DNA from: Holtermannia corniformis
Lineage: Eukaryota; Basidiomycota; Tremellomycetes; Holtermanniales
Reading direction: 5' to 3'
Length of the DNA stretch: 64,000 nt
Assembly (NCBI GenBank): GCA_001599935.1
Contig: BCIJ01000013.1
Span: forward strand, 393,469 to 457,468
Shown here one piece after another: positions 10,893 to 20,395 of this stretch (the first letter of the stretch is position 1; each line of letters begins with the position of its first letter). The notes beneath the pieces were generated by a model. That model did not search any database. It was not told the origin of the DNA and was given only the letters and a program-made list of their open reading frames with translations. A program made the translations under genes and the position numbers.

Positions 10893-13541
10893 TCACTGCG
10901 ATGAAAAGCTCGCATACGCATCGATCCGCCTCGCATCCAGCCCGTTCAGCCAGCTCTCCAGCGCCGGGTCCATCCGCTCCTGGCTCGAGCCACGATCACT
11001 GCTCGAGAGGCCGTCAAGACACGACAGCCGGTCCTCGTGGCTCGCCTGCGAGCTCGGGATCACAAAGTCCTCTGTAGCTCGCACTTTGGCGTGGAGTTCG
11101 GGCGTTTGTGGCGTTGCCTCTTTTTCGCGACGGAGGAGCTCACGCCGACCTGGTTCTCTCAGACCTGGGTGCAGCGGCGCTCGAGACGCCATGTTGGCAA
11201 TGAGCGGCGGTTGAGTCTGACTCGAGATGACTTGGTCGGGTTCGACCTCGTCATCCGATAGAGCCGGTTCATCCTCGAACGCATCTGCAAACTCGCGCAC
11301 GCGCCGCTGTCGATTGTCTTTGGCAAAGAAGCCGAAAGCCGCCAGTTTGGTCTGAGGCGGACTGGCAGGCTTTGACGGCTGTGACGGCCGATTCGAGGGT
11401 CCTGCGCGCGGGACTGACGTGGACGCCGCGACGAGCGCTTGATCGACCGCCCAGACGTGCCTTGCTTTTGATTTCAGCGTCGCACTCGTTCGCTCTGAGC
11501 TCGGCGGCACGAGCGGGTATTGCGACTGCGATGAAGGCACAATCAAGTCATCGTCTTGTAGCTCGGCCTCGTCCATCTCGTCATCTTCAGGCTCGGCCTC
11601 GGCTTGCACGAACAGTGTCTCGGGCACGAAATCGTCGCCGCCGTGGGCGTGATCGATGGAACCAGACGCATCCGCCTTGTCCTGACTTTGACTTTGGCTG
11701 GCCGGCACGAGAACCGAAGGGTCCATGACAGGAGTCGGCGCGAACGTGACGCGACGCTTGGGTGAGACGGACGGCTGTCGGGCTGGTGCGAGGCGATACG
11801 GGATGTCGATAGGCGCCGTCTACCGCACATCAATCAGTATCACCCCTTCCGATTAGAGACTGAGACGCACCTCGGGTAGCACATCATCACTACTACTCTG
11901 CCCCTCTTTCGGCTCACGCATCTCTACCAGCTCGGCCTCTCGATCGCGCTCGTGTTCCAGCGCCATGACCTGTCGCTGATCCCAACTCTCCTCATTCGCC
12001 TGATGAACCTCATATTCCATCTCGAGCACTCGATCGAGCGTCTCCTCATCTTGATCGTCTAGGTACACGCGATCGATCTCTACCGCGCCTGCGCCTGTGT
12101 CGGGATCCGAGGACAAAGACGCCGCACTCCATGTCACGAGCGTTTCGGGGTCTGCTTGGGCCGGTACGAATGCCTTTCGACGACGCCGAGGAGGCGCGGG
12201 CGATGGAGAAGGCGCTCGGTATTCTGAAAACAGGGTCTGAGCAAAACTTTCGAGCTGGCGGGGCGGGCTATCGGATGATGCGAGGGATGTAGATGATTTG
12301 CGCGGTGGCGAGGGGTAGTGCTGGAGTGGGATCTCGTGTGCGACAGACGTTTGTGCTAGCAGCTTGGGCTTTGTTGGGCGCTTGTTCGAGTCTAAACCGA
12401 GCTGTGCGCGTTCGACGGGTGGTGGTGCGATCTCGGACGACATAGGAGACAACGGTGTCAAAGGCGACGTTGTCTCATCCATCGGTCGCCTGAACCCCGG
12501 GACCGCTAGCGCCTGGCCGAGGCCCGTCAAATTCGCTGGTGAACTACTGTGCCGAGGGATCGGGGCCGGCTTGGATCTAGCTCTAGGCTTGTGAACGCGC
12601 GCCAAGACTTCGACATTGAAGTCCCAGCGGGTCAGGCTCTCGAGCTGGCGATCTGCATCGAGATCGACATCGTCCGAAGCCGAGCGCTCGAGCATCGAAG
12701 TCGTCTTGTGGATCTTGCGCGGGGCCTGTGCAGATACGGGCGAAATCGGGCGCTCTTTGCGTTTCACTGGAGCCAATGCGCGCGGTGGAGACGGTACGCG
12801 TCCTGCGTTCCATGGTGCAGTAGCTTTACGCTTCTGCACCTGCATTGAACCGGGATTGTTCAGCCTGCGACAGAGTTCCAGCGCTTGGGCGCGATTGGGC
12901 GAGATGTCGTGGTCTGCATCTGGGTCGGATTCAGAGAAGACGTATGACGGCGGCTGTTGCTGCGCCTGCGTTGGGTGGCGTTGGCGTTGCGATGGGTTGA
13001 TGCGTACGGTGGGTACGTTGGCGTCTTTGAGGGCGAGCTTGCGGCGTGGCGAGAGGATACTGGTGCTGGCGCTGAAATCTGACGCTCTAGCCTTGCCTTT
13101 GCCTTGACCGGCATCTATGATGATCGGCTGATGATTCTCCTCTTCGCTGTCTGAAACCATTTCGATCCGGAGTCCACTCTTGGCGCGCTGATGCGCTTCC
13201 TTCTGCCGCGCATTGACAGGACTCTCGACGGGCCTATTGCCCGTCCCACTGCCACCAGCGCGAGCTCTGGACCGGCTATCCGGCGGTGTCGGCCTTCCAC
13301 CGAAATACGTCCTGACGTCCGACTGGACTGCACGGACCAGATGCCCCTGCTTTTTGCTGCTGCTGCTCAGGATCGGCCGCTCGTCACGCTTGGCCTTGGC
13401 CTTGGACGTGGACGGCGGTGGTGTTGCTAGCGAGTCTGTGAATGTGAGAGGGAGTGGGCGCTGCGTTGACTTTGGTTTGGTGCTCGAGTTGTGAGGGCGG
13501 ATCCAGCCGTTTGCGGTCGGTCCGAGCGGGGTGCGCGACAT
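10893..13541 (-). CDS. nuclear protein rich in SQ and (V/I)PSSQ motifs, unknown
   Basis: Two exons (11871-13541 and 10893-11819) separated by a 51-nt intron give about 865 residues, starting MSRTPLGPTANGWIRPHNSS. No enzyme domain is recognised. The first two-thirds are basic and disordered (Ser, Pro, Arg, Lys), with short acidic clusters (SDSEEENHQP, SDDVLPE). The last 300 residues contain a run of SQ/TQ sites. They include VLVPASQSQSQD, IVPSSQSQYP, VISSQTQPP, FVIPSSQASH and a C-terminal FSSQ. FVPETLF and LAAFGFFAKDNRQRRVREFA look like short linear docking motifs. The SQ clustering suggests a checkpoint-kinase (ATM/ATR) substrate, possibly a scaffold for DNA repair or replication. That is inference from composition, not homology. 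Confidence 0.75.
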
Positions 13542-14005
13542 GCTGTGGCGTAGGCGTCAGTGAGCTGTAGGCTGTAGGCTGTGAGCTTGAGCGTGAGACA
13601 TACGCTGCTATGCGGTTGCTGCGGCGCGTTACGTCTGCCTCGGCGTTATGTGGCCATCGATCGACTCGTGCGGTCCCAATATCGACCGACGAGCAGGCGA
13701 TGTACGAGCTTTCCGCCACGGTCTCTACCGACCCAGTGTCTGCCCGTATGCGTGCTCGCACCAACACCCGCTGCGAGCGCTGCCGTCCTGCAACTGTTGC
13801 CGAGCGAATGACGCGCCAAAAGAAATCAATACGCGTCTGTGAAATGAAACGGACTGTAACCCCCGTCGCCACCCGCTCAGGCTATAATGCCGATCGTAAC
13901 GCCGATCCCCGCCTGCTGTCCCCTAACCCCCCTCTCCGCTTTGCTGCCTCGCTCGCCCGTTCCAACCCGCCGCATCGTCCTCTCACCACTCTGCACCACC
14001 CAGCC
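13542..14005. promoter_or_regulatory. divergent promoter, SQ-protein / COX4
   Basis: About 460 bp between divergent starts. The COX4 side is pyrimidine-rich (13905-14000, many CCC and CTC runs), as often seen in fungal 5' leaders. No convincing ORF or TATA box. Confidence 0.4.
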
Positions 14006-14693
14006 ATGATCAGAACAGCGCTCGCACGTACATTCCGCGCACCCGTCGCAGCCCGCAGGACGTTTGTCGCGTCGGCCATCAGGCGCGAGGCCGCCCCGCC
14101 TCAGCTGCTCGGTGAGGGCGGTAAGCCGGGTCAGGTCCCGACCGAGTGAGTGGACCCAGCAGCATGATCAGCCGTACTGCTGCCGCCTCTGTCTGTCTAT
14201 CCTTGCTCACGTTACATCAGCGAGGTCCAGGCGACCGGTCTCGAGCGTTTCGAGCTCCTCGGCAAGCTCGAGGGCGTCGACGTTTTCGACATGAAGCCGC
14301 TCCAAGTCAACCGCCTCGGCACGGTCAACGACCCGATCCCAGTCTACTCTCTTGTCCGTCTCGCTGGCCGCTCTTGCTCACTGCTGATACACGCCATCAA
14401 CAGTTCCCCGAGCGTCACGTCGGATGCACCGGTTTCCCCGCCGACTCGCACGACACCATCTGGCTCAAGTGAGTTACAACATACTCTGTCCTCTTTGTCG
14501 TCGAGGGCCAGTGGTCTGACAACGCACAGCGTCAACGACAAGCTCAAGAACCACCGCTGCCCAGAGTGCGGCTCCGGTACGTCCACCCACTCGCCATGTT
14601 TGGTCCCGGGATCGCCCGAACTCTCAGCTGACCCGACGACCAGTCTACACGCTCAACTTTCAGGGCGACCCCAACGCTGTCCACCACCACTAG
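14006..14693 (+). CDS. COX4: cytochrome c oxidase subunit IV (Vb type), mitochondrial
   Basis: Nuclear-encoded structural subunit of complex IV on the matrix side. The start is ATG 14006, and the first residues MIRTALARTFRAPVAARRTF form a mitochondrial presequence. Three introns are spliced (donors near 14146, 14352 and 14470). The mature part shows ATGLERFELLGKLEGVDVFD, GTVNDPIPVYSL, then FPERHVGCTGFPADSHDTIW and KNHRCPECGSVYTLNFQGDP. The Cys in GCTG and the CPxC pair are the zinc ligands expected for the family. The protein ends in His-rich NAVHHH with TAG at 14691-14693. One further intron interrupts the codons just after ECGS. Confidence 0.93.
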
Positions 14694-15051
14694 GCTGTTG
14701 ACCAAGCCAAGCTGGCGATGCATGTGTTGAGACTGGGACATGGCGGCGGTCGATGCGCGTACTGATCTTGATCGCAGTGGATCATGTGGATGGTTGATGG
14801 TTTTCGCACTTTGCGCATTGCGTGCTGATACTTTGCTGACTGCTGCTTGCCATGTCTTGCTGACTGCTGCCAATTCGACTCGGTGCGCTGCTTGCCGCGG
14901 AGAATCGCCCAATTCACAATGTCGCTGCACCTCCACACAGCTGAAGCGCTGCATTTCCCACTGGTCACTACCTGGCCCATAGTGCCAAACATGCCTGGCG
15001 TCAAGCACACTCTGCGACTACAGCAGTACATTGAATTCATCTACACCCACT
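14694..15051. other. convergent intergenic region, nothing recognised
   Basis: About 360 bp between the convergent 3' ends of COX4 and the HMG-box gene. It is rich in TGCTGACT-like repeats (14830-14875), but has no ORF with coding character. It presumably holds both 3' UTRs. Confidence 0.4.
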
Positions 15052-15821
15052 TCACTTTGTCAACGTCTTCTCCCAGTCCTCGTACGCCTTCTTGGCCGCC
15101 GCCGCCTTGTCCACATAGACCTGCAGTCGAAATCAGCCAAAGCGCGCACAGCACGGCCGTTGACGCACCTTCTTGGCCTCATCGGTCATCGCACGCCACT
15201 TTTCACCGGCCAACTTGGCCAAGCCCTGCTCCCTCGCCAAGCCCTCGCCAACGGCCTGCTCGCCCCGTTCCCTCAACTCCTTCATAAACACGAAAAAGCT
15301 CGTCAAAGGTTTCCCCGGGTTGCCCTCCCTCTCCGCCTGAGCCTTCTTGAACCCCTTCTTGCCCCCGGGCTTCCTCAACGCCTTGCCCGTCGCCTTTTCG
15401 ATCGCGCGGATCGTTTCGGGGCTCAGAGCGCTGTAAAACGCCTTGTACGCTTCGTTCGCCTTGGCACGCGATTCAGCCGATTGAGCGTGATAGCGCTCGA
15501 GTTCAGTCGACGAGATCGACTTCCACGCGGCGCCAGCGGCCGCCGCGAGTTCAACCACTTTGACTTTACCGTCTTGACCGACAAAGTTTGCCTTTTCACG
15601 AGGGAAAAAATCTTTGAAGAAGGCAACGTAGGGACTGTCACCGCCCTTTGGGATCTGTGGGAGTGTGGGGTCTATCCGGGTTCAGACTCTGAGGGTGAGA
15701 GTGATGGAGACTGACCGATCACTTTGCGCTTGCCTGCGAACGCGACGGCACTGGCTGTCAGGCCGCGGCTGAGGCTCGGCACCTGTGCGGACAGGGATAG
15801 GGTTCGGATCGTCGAGAGCAT
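15052..15821 (-). CDS. mitochondrial two-HMG-box DNA-binding protein (Abf2/TFAM-like)
   Basis: Three exons. The start ATG 15821 gives MLSTIRTLSLSAQVPSLSRG, a presequence-like N-terminus with Arg and Ser and no acid residues. After an intron the first HMG-like box reads SPYVAFFKDFFPREKANF...AAGAAWKSISSTELERYHAQ. A basic linker follows (GKALRKPGGKKGFKKAQ). The second box is GKPLTSFFVFMKELRERGEQ with LAGEKWRAMTDEAKK. The last exon gives VYVDKAAAAKKAYEDWEKTL and stops at 15052-15054. Two HMG boxes behind a presequence is the layout of Abf2/TFAM, which package mtDNA. Sequence similarity to Abf2 itself is not judged, so the name is by architecture. Confidence 0.82.
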
Positions 15822-15974
15822 GGTCGAGTGTTGCACACGACGTAGAGGCCGACGTGTTGACGTACGGTGAGAACGGAAGCAAATTGATTCGAAGAAGATC
15901 GGGGAGGGTACAGAGCGGAATCAAAAAGTTGGCCACCGGCTCAACTGATGCTGATGTAAATGTAGCAACAGATC
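15822..15974. promoter_or_regulatory. 153-bp divergent promoter, HMG-box gene / ZIM17
   Basis: Very short shared upstream region between two genes for mitochondrial matrix proteins, which suggests co-regulation. It contains GATC-rich sequence but no motif I can name. Confidence 0.5.
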
Positions 15975-16611
15975 ATGGCATTCAGGACAGTATTCTCAAC
16001 ACGGGTCGCAGCGCTCGGGTCCAGAGCTGAGTTTCACACTCTCCGTGTACCTCGCTATGCCCTGCCTACCGCGGCACGAGCTCCCCTCGCCGCCATTCGC
16101 TTCAATTCGTCCTCGACCAACCCAGCGCTCCTAGCGCCAACCGAATCCCAGCTCGGCAAGCCACAAAAGCTCGTTCAAGTCGAGCCAAGATTGTGAGCCT
16201 CGCTGATAGATTGACACGCTCCGCGCCTTCGACTGAGCATAGCAGGGCCATGACGTTTACGTGCACCGTCCCAGACTGCGGCGAGCGTTCGACGCATGAA
16301 TTCGCGAAACGCAGCTATGAAAAGGGGATTGTGCTCGTGCAATGTCCAGGCTGTAAGAACAGGTCCGTCTTCGAGCGACTTGGTATAGGGCCCGGGCTGA
16401 TTGCGGCGGCCAGGCATTTGATTGCGGATCACCTGGGCTGGTTCAAGGTGGGTTCCATGGTGGACTCCACCACAGAGCTGACATTCACTAGGAGAGTACA
16501 GAGGACGGTGCGCTGCGCACGGTCGAGGACCTGCTCAAGGCCAAAGGCGAAAAGATCCGTAAAGGCCGCGTTGGGTTTGACGGGGATATCGAGATTGATG
16601 GCGAGAACTAG
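15975..16611 (+). CDS. ZIM17: mitochondrial zinc-ribbon Hsp70 escort protein Zim17/Hep1
   Basis: Matrix zinc-finger chaperone that keeps mitochondrial Hsp70 soluble for protein import. ATG 15975 begins [20 protein letters not shown], a presequence. The spliced domain reads [20 protein letters not shown], then [13 protein letters not shown]. An intron follows (GTCCG...GCCAG), then [10 protein letters not shown], the family's most conserved block. The first zinc half-site is C-x4-C instead of the yeast C-x2-C, while the second is the normal CPGC. A further intron precedes the acidic C-terminus ([20 protein letters not shown]) and the stop TAG at 16609-16611. Confidence 0.92.
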
Positions 16612-16671
16612 CTTGAACACTGCACCGCATTGTACACTTGTAGCCCTAGATGCACCAACCCTCACTCGATG

Positions 16672-19142
16672 TCATCGCATCACGACACTGACATAGACCC
16701 TGCGCTCGCCCGTGCGCCCCTCGCCGCCAATCATGGCCAGCACACGCTCCAGCTCGGCCCAGCCCATCCCGAACCGAACTTGGATCTCGTCCGTGTGATG
16801 ATTCCCATCGAGGTACGATAGCAGCTCGGGATCATATCCGCTCGCGAGACCAAGCGGACCATTCGTCCGGATCGACGATCGTCCAGCTTGAGTCCCGACG
16901 GCAAACGCACTGCCAGAATCGCGCGTCCGATGCGAGAGCGGTTTCGAGTTTGCGAGCGAGATGGCAGAGTTCGAGTGACCTACGCGCTGGCCTGGACGGA
17001 CGTGGCTCGAGTCGGTGAACGAGTGCGAGCCGCCGCCCTCGTGGATCGTAGCGTTTGAGCTTGTCAGCGCGAGCTGGTTCGAGCTCGCACGATGCCGCGC
17101 CATCATCCCACGACCGGATTGCACAGACGAGCCCTGAGCCGTCGGCGAGACTCCGAGGCTGACATTCGAACCGACGCTACGGAGCGTAAAGTTGGACTCG
17201 TTCTGCCCAGTGTAGCCCGACGAGCCGGCTCCAGCGGGCACCGTCGCCGATGACCCGTGGCGCGAGAGGCCATCTTGCGTCGTCCGTCGTCGATTACTGC
17301 CCATCCCTCGCCCAACGTCTCGATCCCAAGATCCAAACTCGACCTTGGCACGCGGGAACGAGCGATTCCCTTGGCTTCCGCCGGCGCTCGTATGAGTGCC
17401 GATCTGCGGGCTGTCCATGCCGACGAGCACAGGCCAGCGATGCACTCGCCGGAGGAAGCCTTTGATGATCCCAAAGGAGATGAACCGCCGCGGATCGATC
17501 CCCAGCGCCGAGACGTCGTGCTTTTCGATCCATTGATGCACGGTCGTACCCGGCAGCAAGTTCGAGTAGAGCCGAAGCAAGGTAGGCCAGGGTGCAGGTG
17601 GGAACTCTGCATGCTTCAGTACGGGCTTATCGGCAGTATGGTACCGACCTTCTCGCGTCACATAAGGCCCACATTCCCGAATCACACTCGCGTCGTGCGC
17701 TAAATGCTGGATGGAAGGCTTGCAAGTGTACATGTTGGAGAATTGAAAGATGTCAATCTGCGCAAATCAGCGAGGTTCGACTCGTGCAACCAGGCATACC
17801 ATCATGACGACCTGATAGTACCTTGTACAGGTCAGTACGCACGCAGCGGGAGGGATCGTGCACTCACAGAAAATGTTCCAGCGTTTCCCTCGCTAGCGCC
17901 GGCTCCGCGTCTGCCAACTTGGCAATCTTGCCAACGTGGTTGACGCCATCGATGAACTGGGACACCTTTGACAGTATCAGTCGCCGCGTTGCAGATTGAC
18001 CATTTTGCCACGCACTCTGGCCCCAGTAATATCCCAGTTGTCGTCTCGCAGCTCGTGCAGTGCTGCGAGGCGAATTGGTACCTGCCAGTCTTCGCATTTA
18101 GGCGGGTTCGCTGTCGTGGGTCAGCCGAAAGTACAAGAGTGAAGTAAACCCGACGATGCGCGCGGTAGAATGGGAACAGCTTGAGCTCAAGCGAGTTGAA
18201 GCCATCCAAGGGGACACTCGTCTCGGAATAGCTGTTGAGATCCTCAAAGATCTGCTCGAGGACAGCAGGCATGGGCGCGTGCGAAGGTTGCGGTGCAGAC
18301 AGGTAGGCCGAGTCGAGCTGCACGAGGTCAGCACCACCTGCAACAGGTCGGTTCAACATGCCTCGGCACTTCGCAGGATCCGTCCGCACTTGCGCACAAT
18401 CGGCTCGAACGCTTCCACCTCTGCCGACGCCTCGAATACGAAGCACAGATTCCATCGGAACTCGTTGCGAGCATATTGCCCCTGTTGACCCTCAAGCACG
18501 AGTGGGAATCCCAAGATTTTGTAATTTGTGCGTAGACGCTCCGGACTAGATGACCGCGAGGATGACGATGACGAGTAGCTCGACGACGCCGTCGACTGAA
18601 GAGCGCGGTGTGACCATCCGGTCGCCGTGAGTGTCACTAATCTGCCGGTGAGCGGTGATTTGGGGATCACGTATTCAGAGATGGATTGGAACGAAAGCAG
18701 TGGGTCGTTAGCCCGCGGACCGTCGTCTGATGACGTCGAATCCGAATCGGATCCGTCGCCTTGTTGTGCAGCCTTGAGCGGGCTGGGTTGTCGACTTTGG
18801 CTCCCTGATGCCCGACGTGTCCTTGATCCCGAGCCAGAACCTGAACCCGAGCCCGACGCATGTACCGATGCCGTTGGCCTGGCGCTTCGGGATCGTCCTC
18901 TATATTCATTACTTGGCCGTCTTGATCGGTCATTCGACTTTGAGCGACTGCGTGAACGAGGGATTGAGCCACTCGGCAAGCCAGACGATGAGATCAGGTT
19001 CTCGGGCACCTGATACGCCACATGAGGACCTTTGATAGGGTCGAAAGTCGCGTAGAAGATCTGTAGTCTTATCAGCGTCTGAGTGATCAGGCACTTGTGT
19101 ACGTACACCGACGACTTGCGGGAGGAAAGATCTGGGGGTCAT
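16672..19142 (-). CDS. NPR2: nitrogen permease regulator 2 (SEACIT/GATOR1 subunit)
   Basis: Subunit of the Npr2-Npr3-Iml1 complex that restrains TORC1 when amino acids are short. The start ATG 19142 gives [11 protein letters not shown]; after the first intron, [20 protein letters not shown] is the Npr2 signature. A long Arg/Ser insert (18770-18980) interrupts the domain. It includes a [10 protein letters not shown] run and is unusual in length. Then come [39 protein letters not shown] and [20 protein letters not shown]. Further exons contain [38 protein letters not shown] text and [20 protein letters not shown] with [20 protein letters not shown]. The C-terminus is Ser/Gly-rich and ends near [20 protein letters not shown]. 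It overlaps nothing; the ZIM17 3' end is 60 bp away. Confidence 0.9.
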
Positions 19143-20395
19143 TGCGTGTTGGTGGTCGGCATCGTGTGGTTCATGTGTTCGTGGAGGTTGTGATGATCAG
19201 GGAGCAGCGAGGATCCGCGTCAGTGCTCTACCGCGCTTGCTGTCAATCTGAAACGCACTCGTCGGGCCCAGCGCCGGTCATCGTCCCCCGGGACACACAC
19301 ACGCACGGTCCACGACGATCGCCCTTGCCGCTTTCGGCTCAAAGGATGTCAAGGCGGCGACCGACGTTGCGCAGCACGGGTGGATCTTGAGCACAGCAGT
19401 GTCCAAGCAGAAGCGAACAGCAGCCGACTAAGAAGTGCGTCCTGAGCTCGATTGATGAGATGAGATGTATGGACGTGCACAGATGTCACGTGTCGAGATG
19501 TTCAACGGAGCGCAGGCACGCAGTGGACAGGCGAGAGACAGTCGCAAGCTATATACATTACTCAAGTCGCTGTGCAAAACGGTGTCTGGCTCCACTTGGG
19601 ACACATCTCGGCCGCAGCTCACGGATTCATAGTCCTCATGTCAGCTGCGGCCCCACACCGACTCCCACCGTCCGAAGGCTCCGCCGCTGCACGCCGACGC
19701 AGCCGACCTCGAGCTTGTGAGCGGCACGCTCTGGACGGATATCGACACGGAACACCTGCGTTACGAGACCAGCAAGGACGCCCTGTAGGTGCGAATAAGT
19801 GCACTCAACTGAGGTTTCCGTAAGGAGACTCACGGGCTCCACGCCGACTCGAGGACGGCCAAGACAATCGCAGGCTCCGACGTGCTGATCCGGATGGTCA
19901 TGTCAGCATTCGGAGAGTTTTGCGTGACGTCCCCGCGGATCCTGGGCGGATAACACGAGGCAACGAGTAGTCCCGGCGGTCTCGGTAGCTTGCAGGGGAC
20001 CAAACGTCACAATTTGGGGGATAACGCGAGAATCTGGTGTAGATTGGTCACTTGAAACCCGCCGCTGCACAGTGCGCAATGCTCCTCAAACAGCAGCGCT
20101 GATGCACGAGTGGTCTGCACGATGGTCCATTTCTACAAGCACTAATGCACTGCATATAAACGTCATCCTCGTGTCGATACAACTTGGCTTCAAGCCAGTC
20201 TAAGTGTGTGCAGCCGATGGATTGGGCGCCGCTTACGGCCGGCGCTTGGTAGGCGTTGATGTCAAAGCTCGCGAGAAGCCAAGAGTCTTTGTTGGTGTCA
20301 ATGGGCCATCCGACTTGTCGAAAACAGCTTTGGCGCGGTCGACCGATTTCGCCGCTGTATCACGGCGTTAGTCAGAACACACAGCCTAAGAAAAA
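19143..20395. other. 1.25-kb intergenic region with one weak gene candidate
   Basis: Upstream of NPR2 and downstream of the kinesin. On the minus strand an ATG near 19900 opens MTIRISTSEPAIVLAVLESA and runs into a perfect GTGAGT donor (19840s) with a CCTACAG acceptor. The frame after that acceptor closes within a few codons. On the plus strand 19643-19786 also reads open (ADAADLELVSGTLWTDIDTE). I cannot decide between a short real gene and chance, so no CDS is called. Nothing else is seen. Confidence 0.3.
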
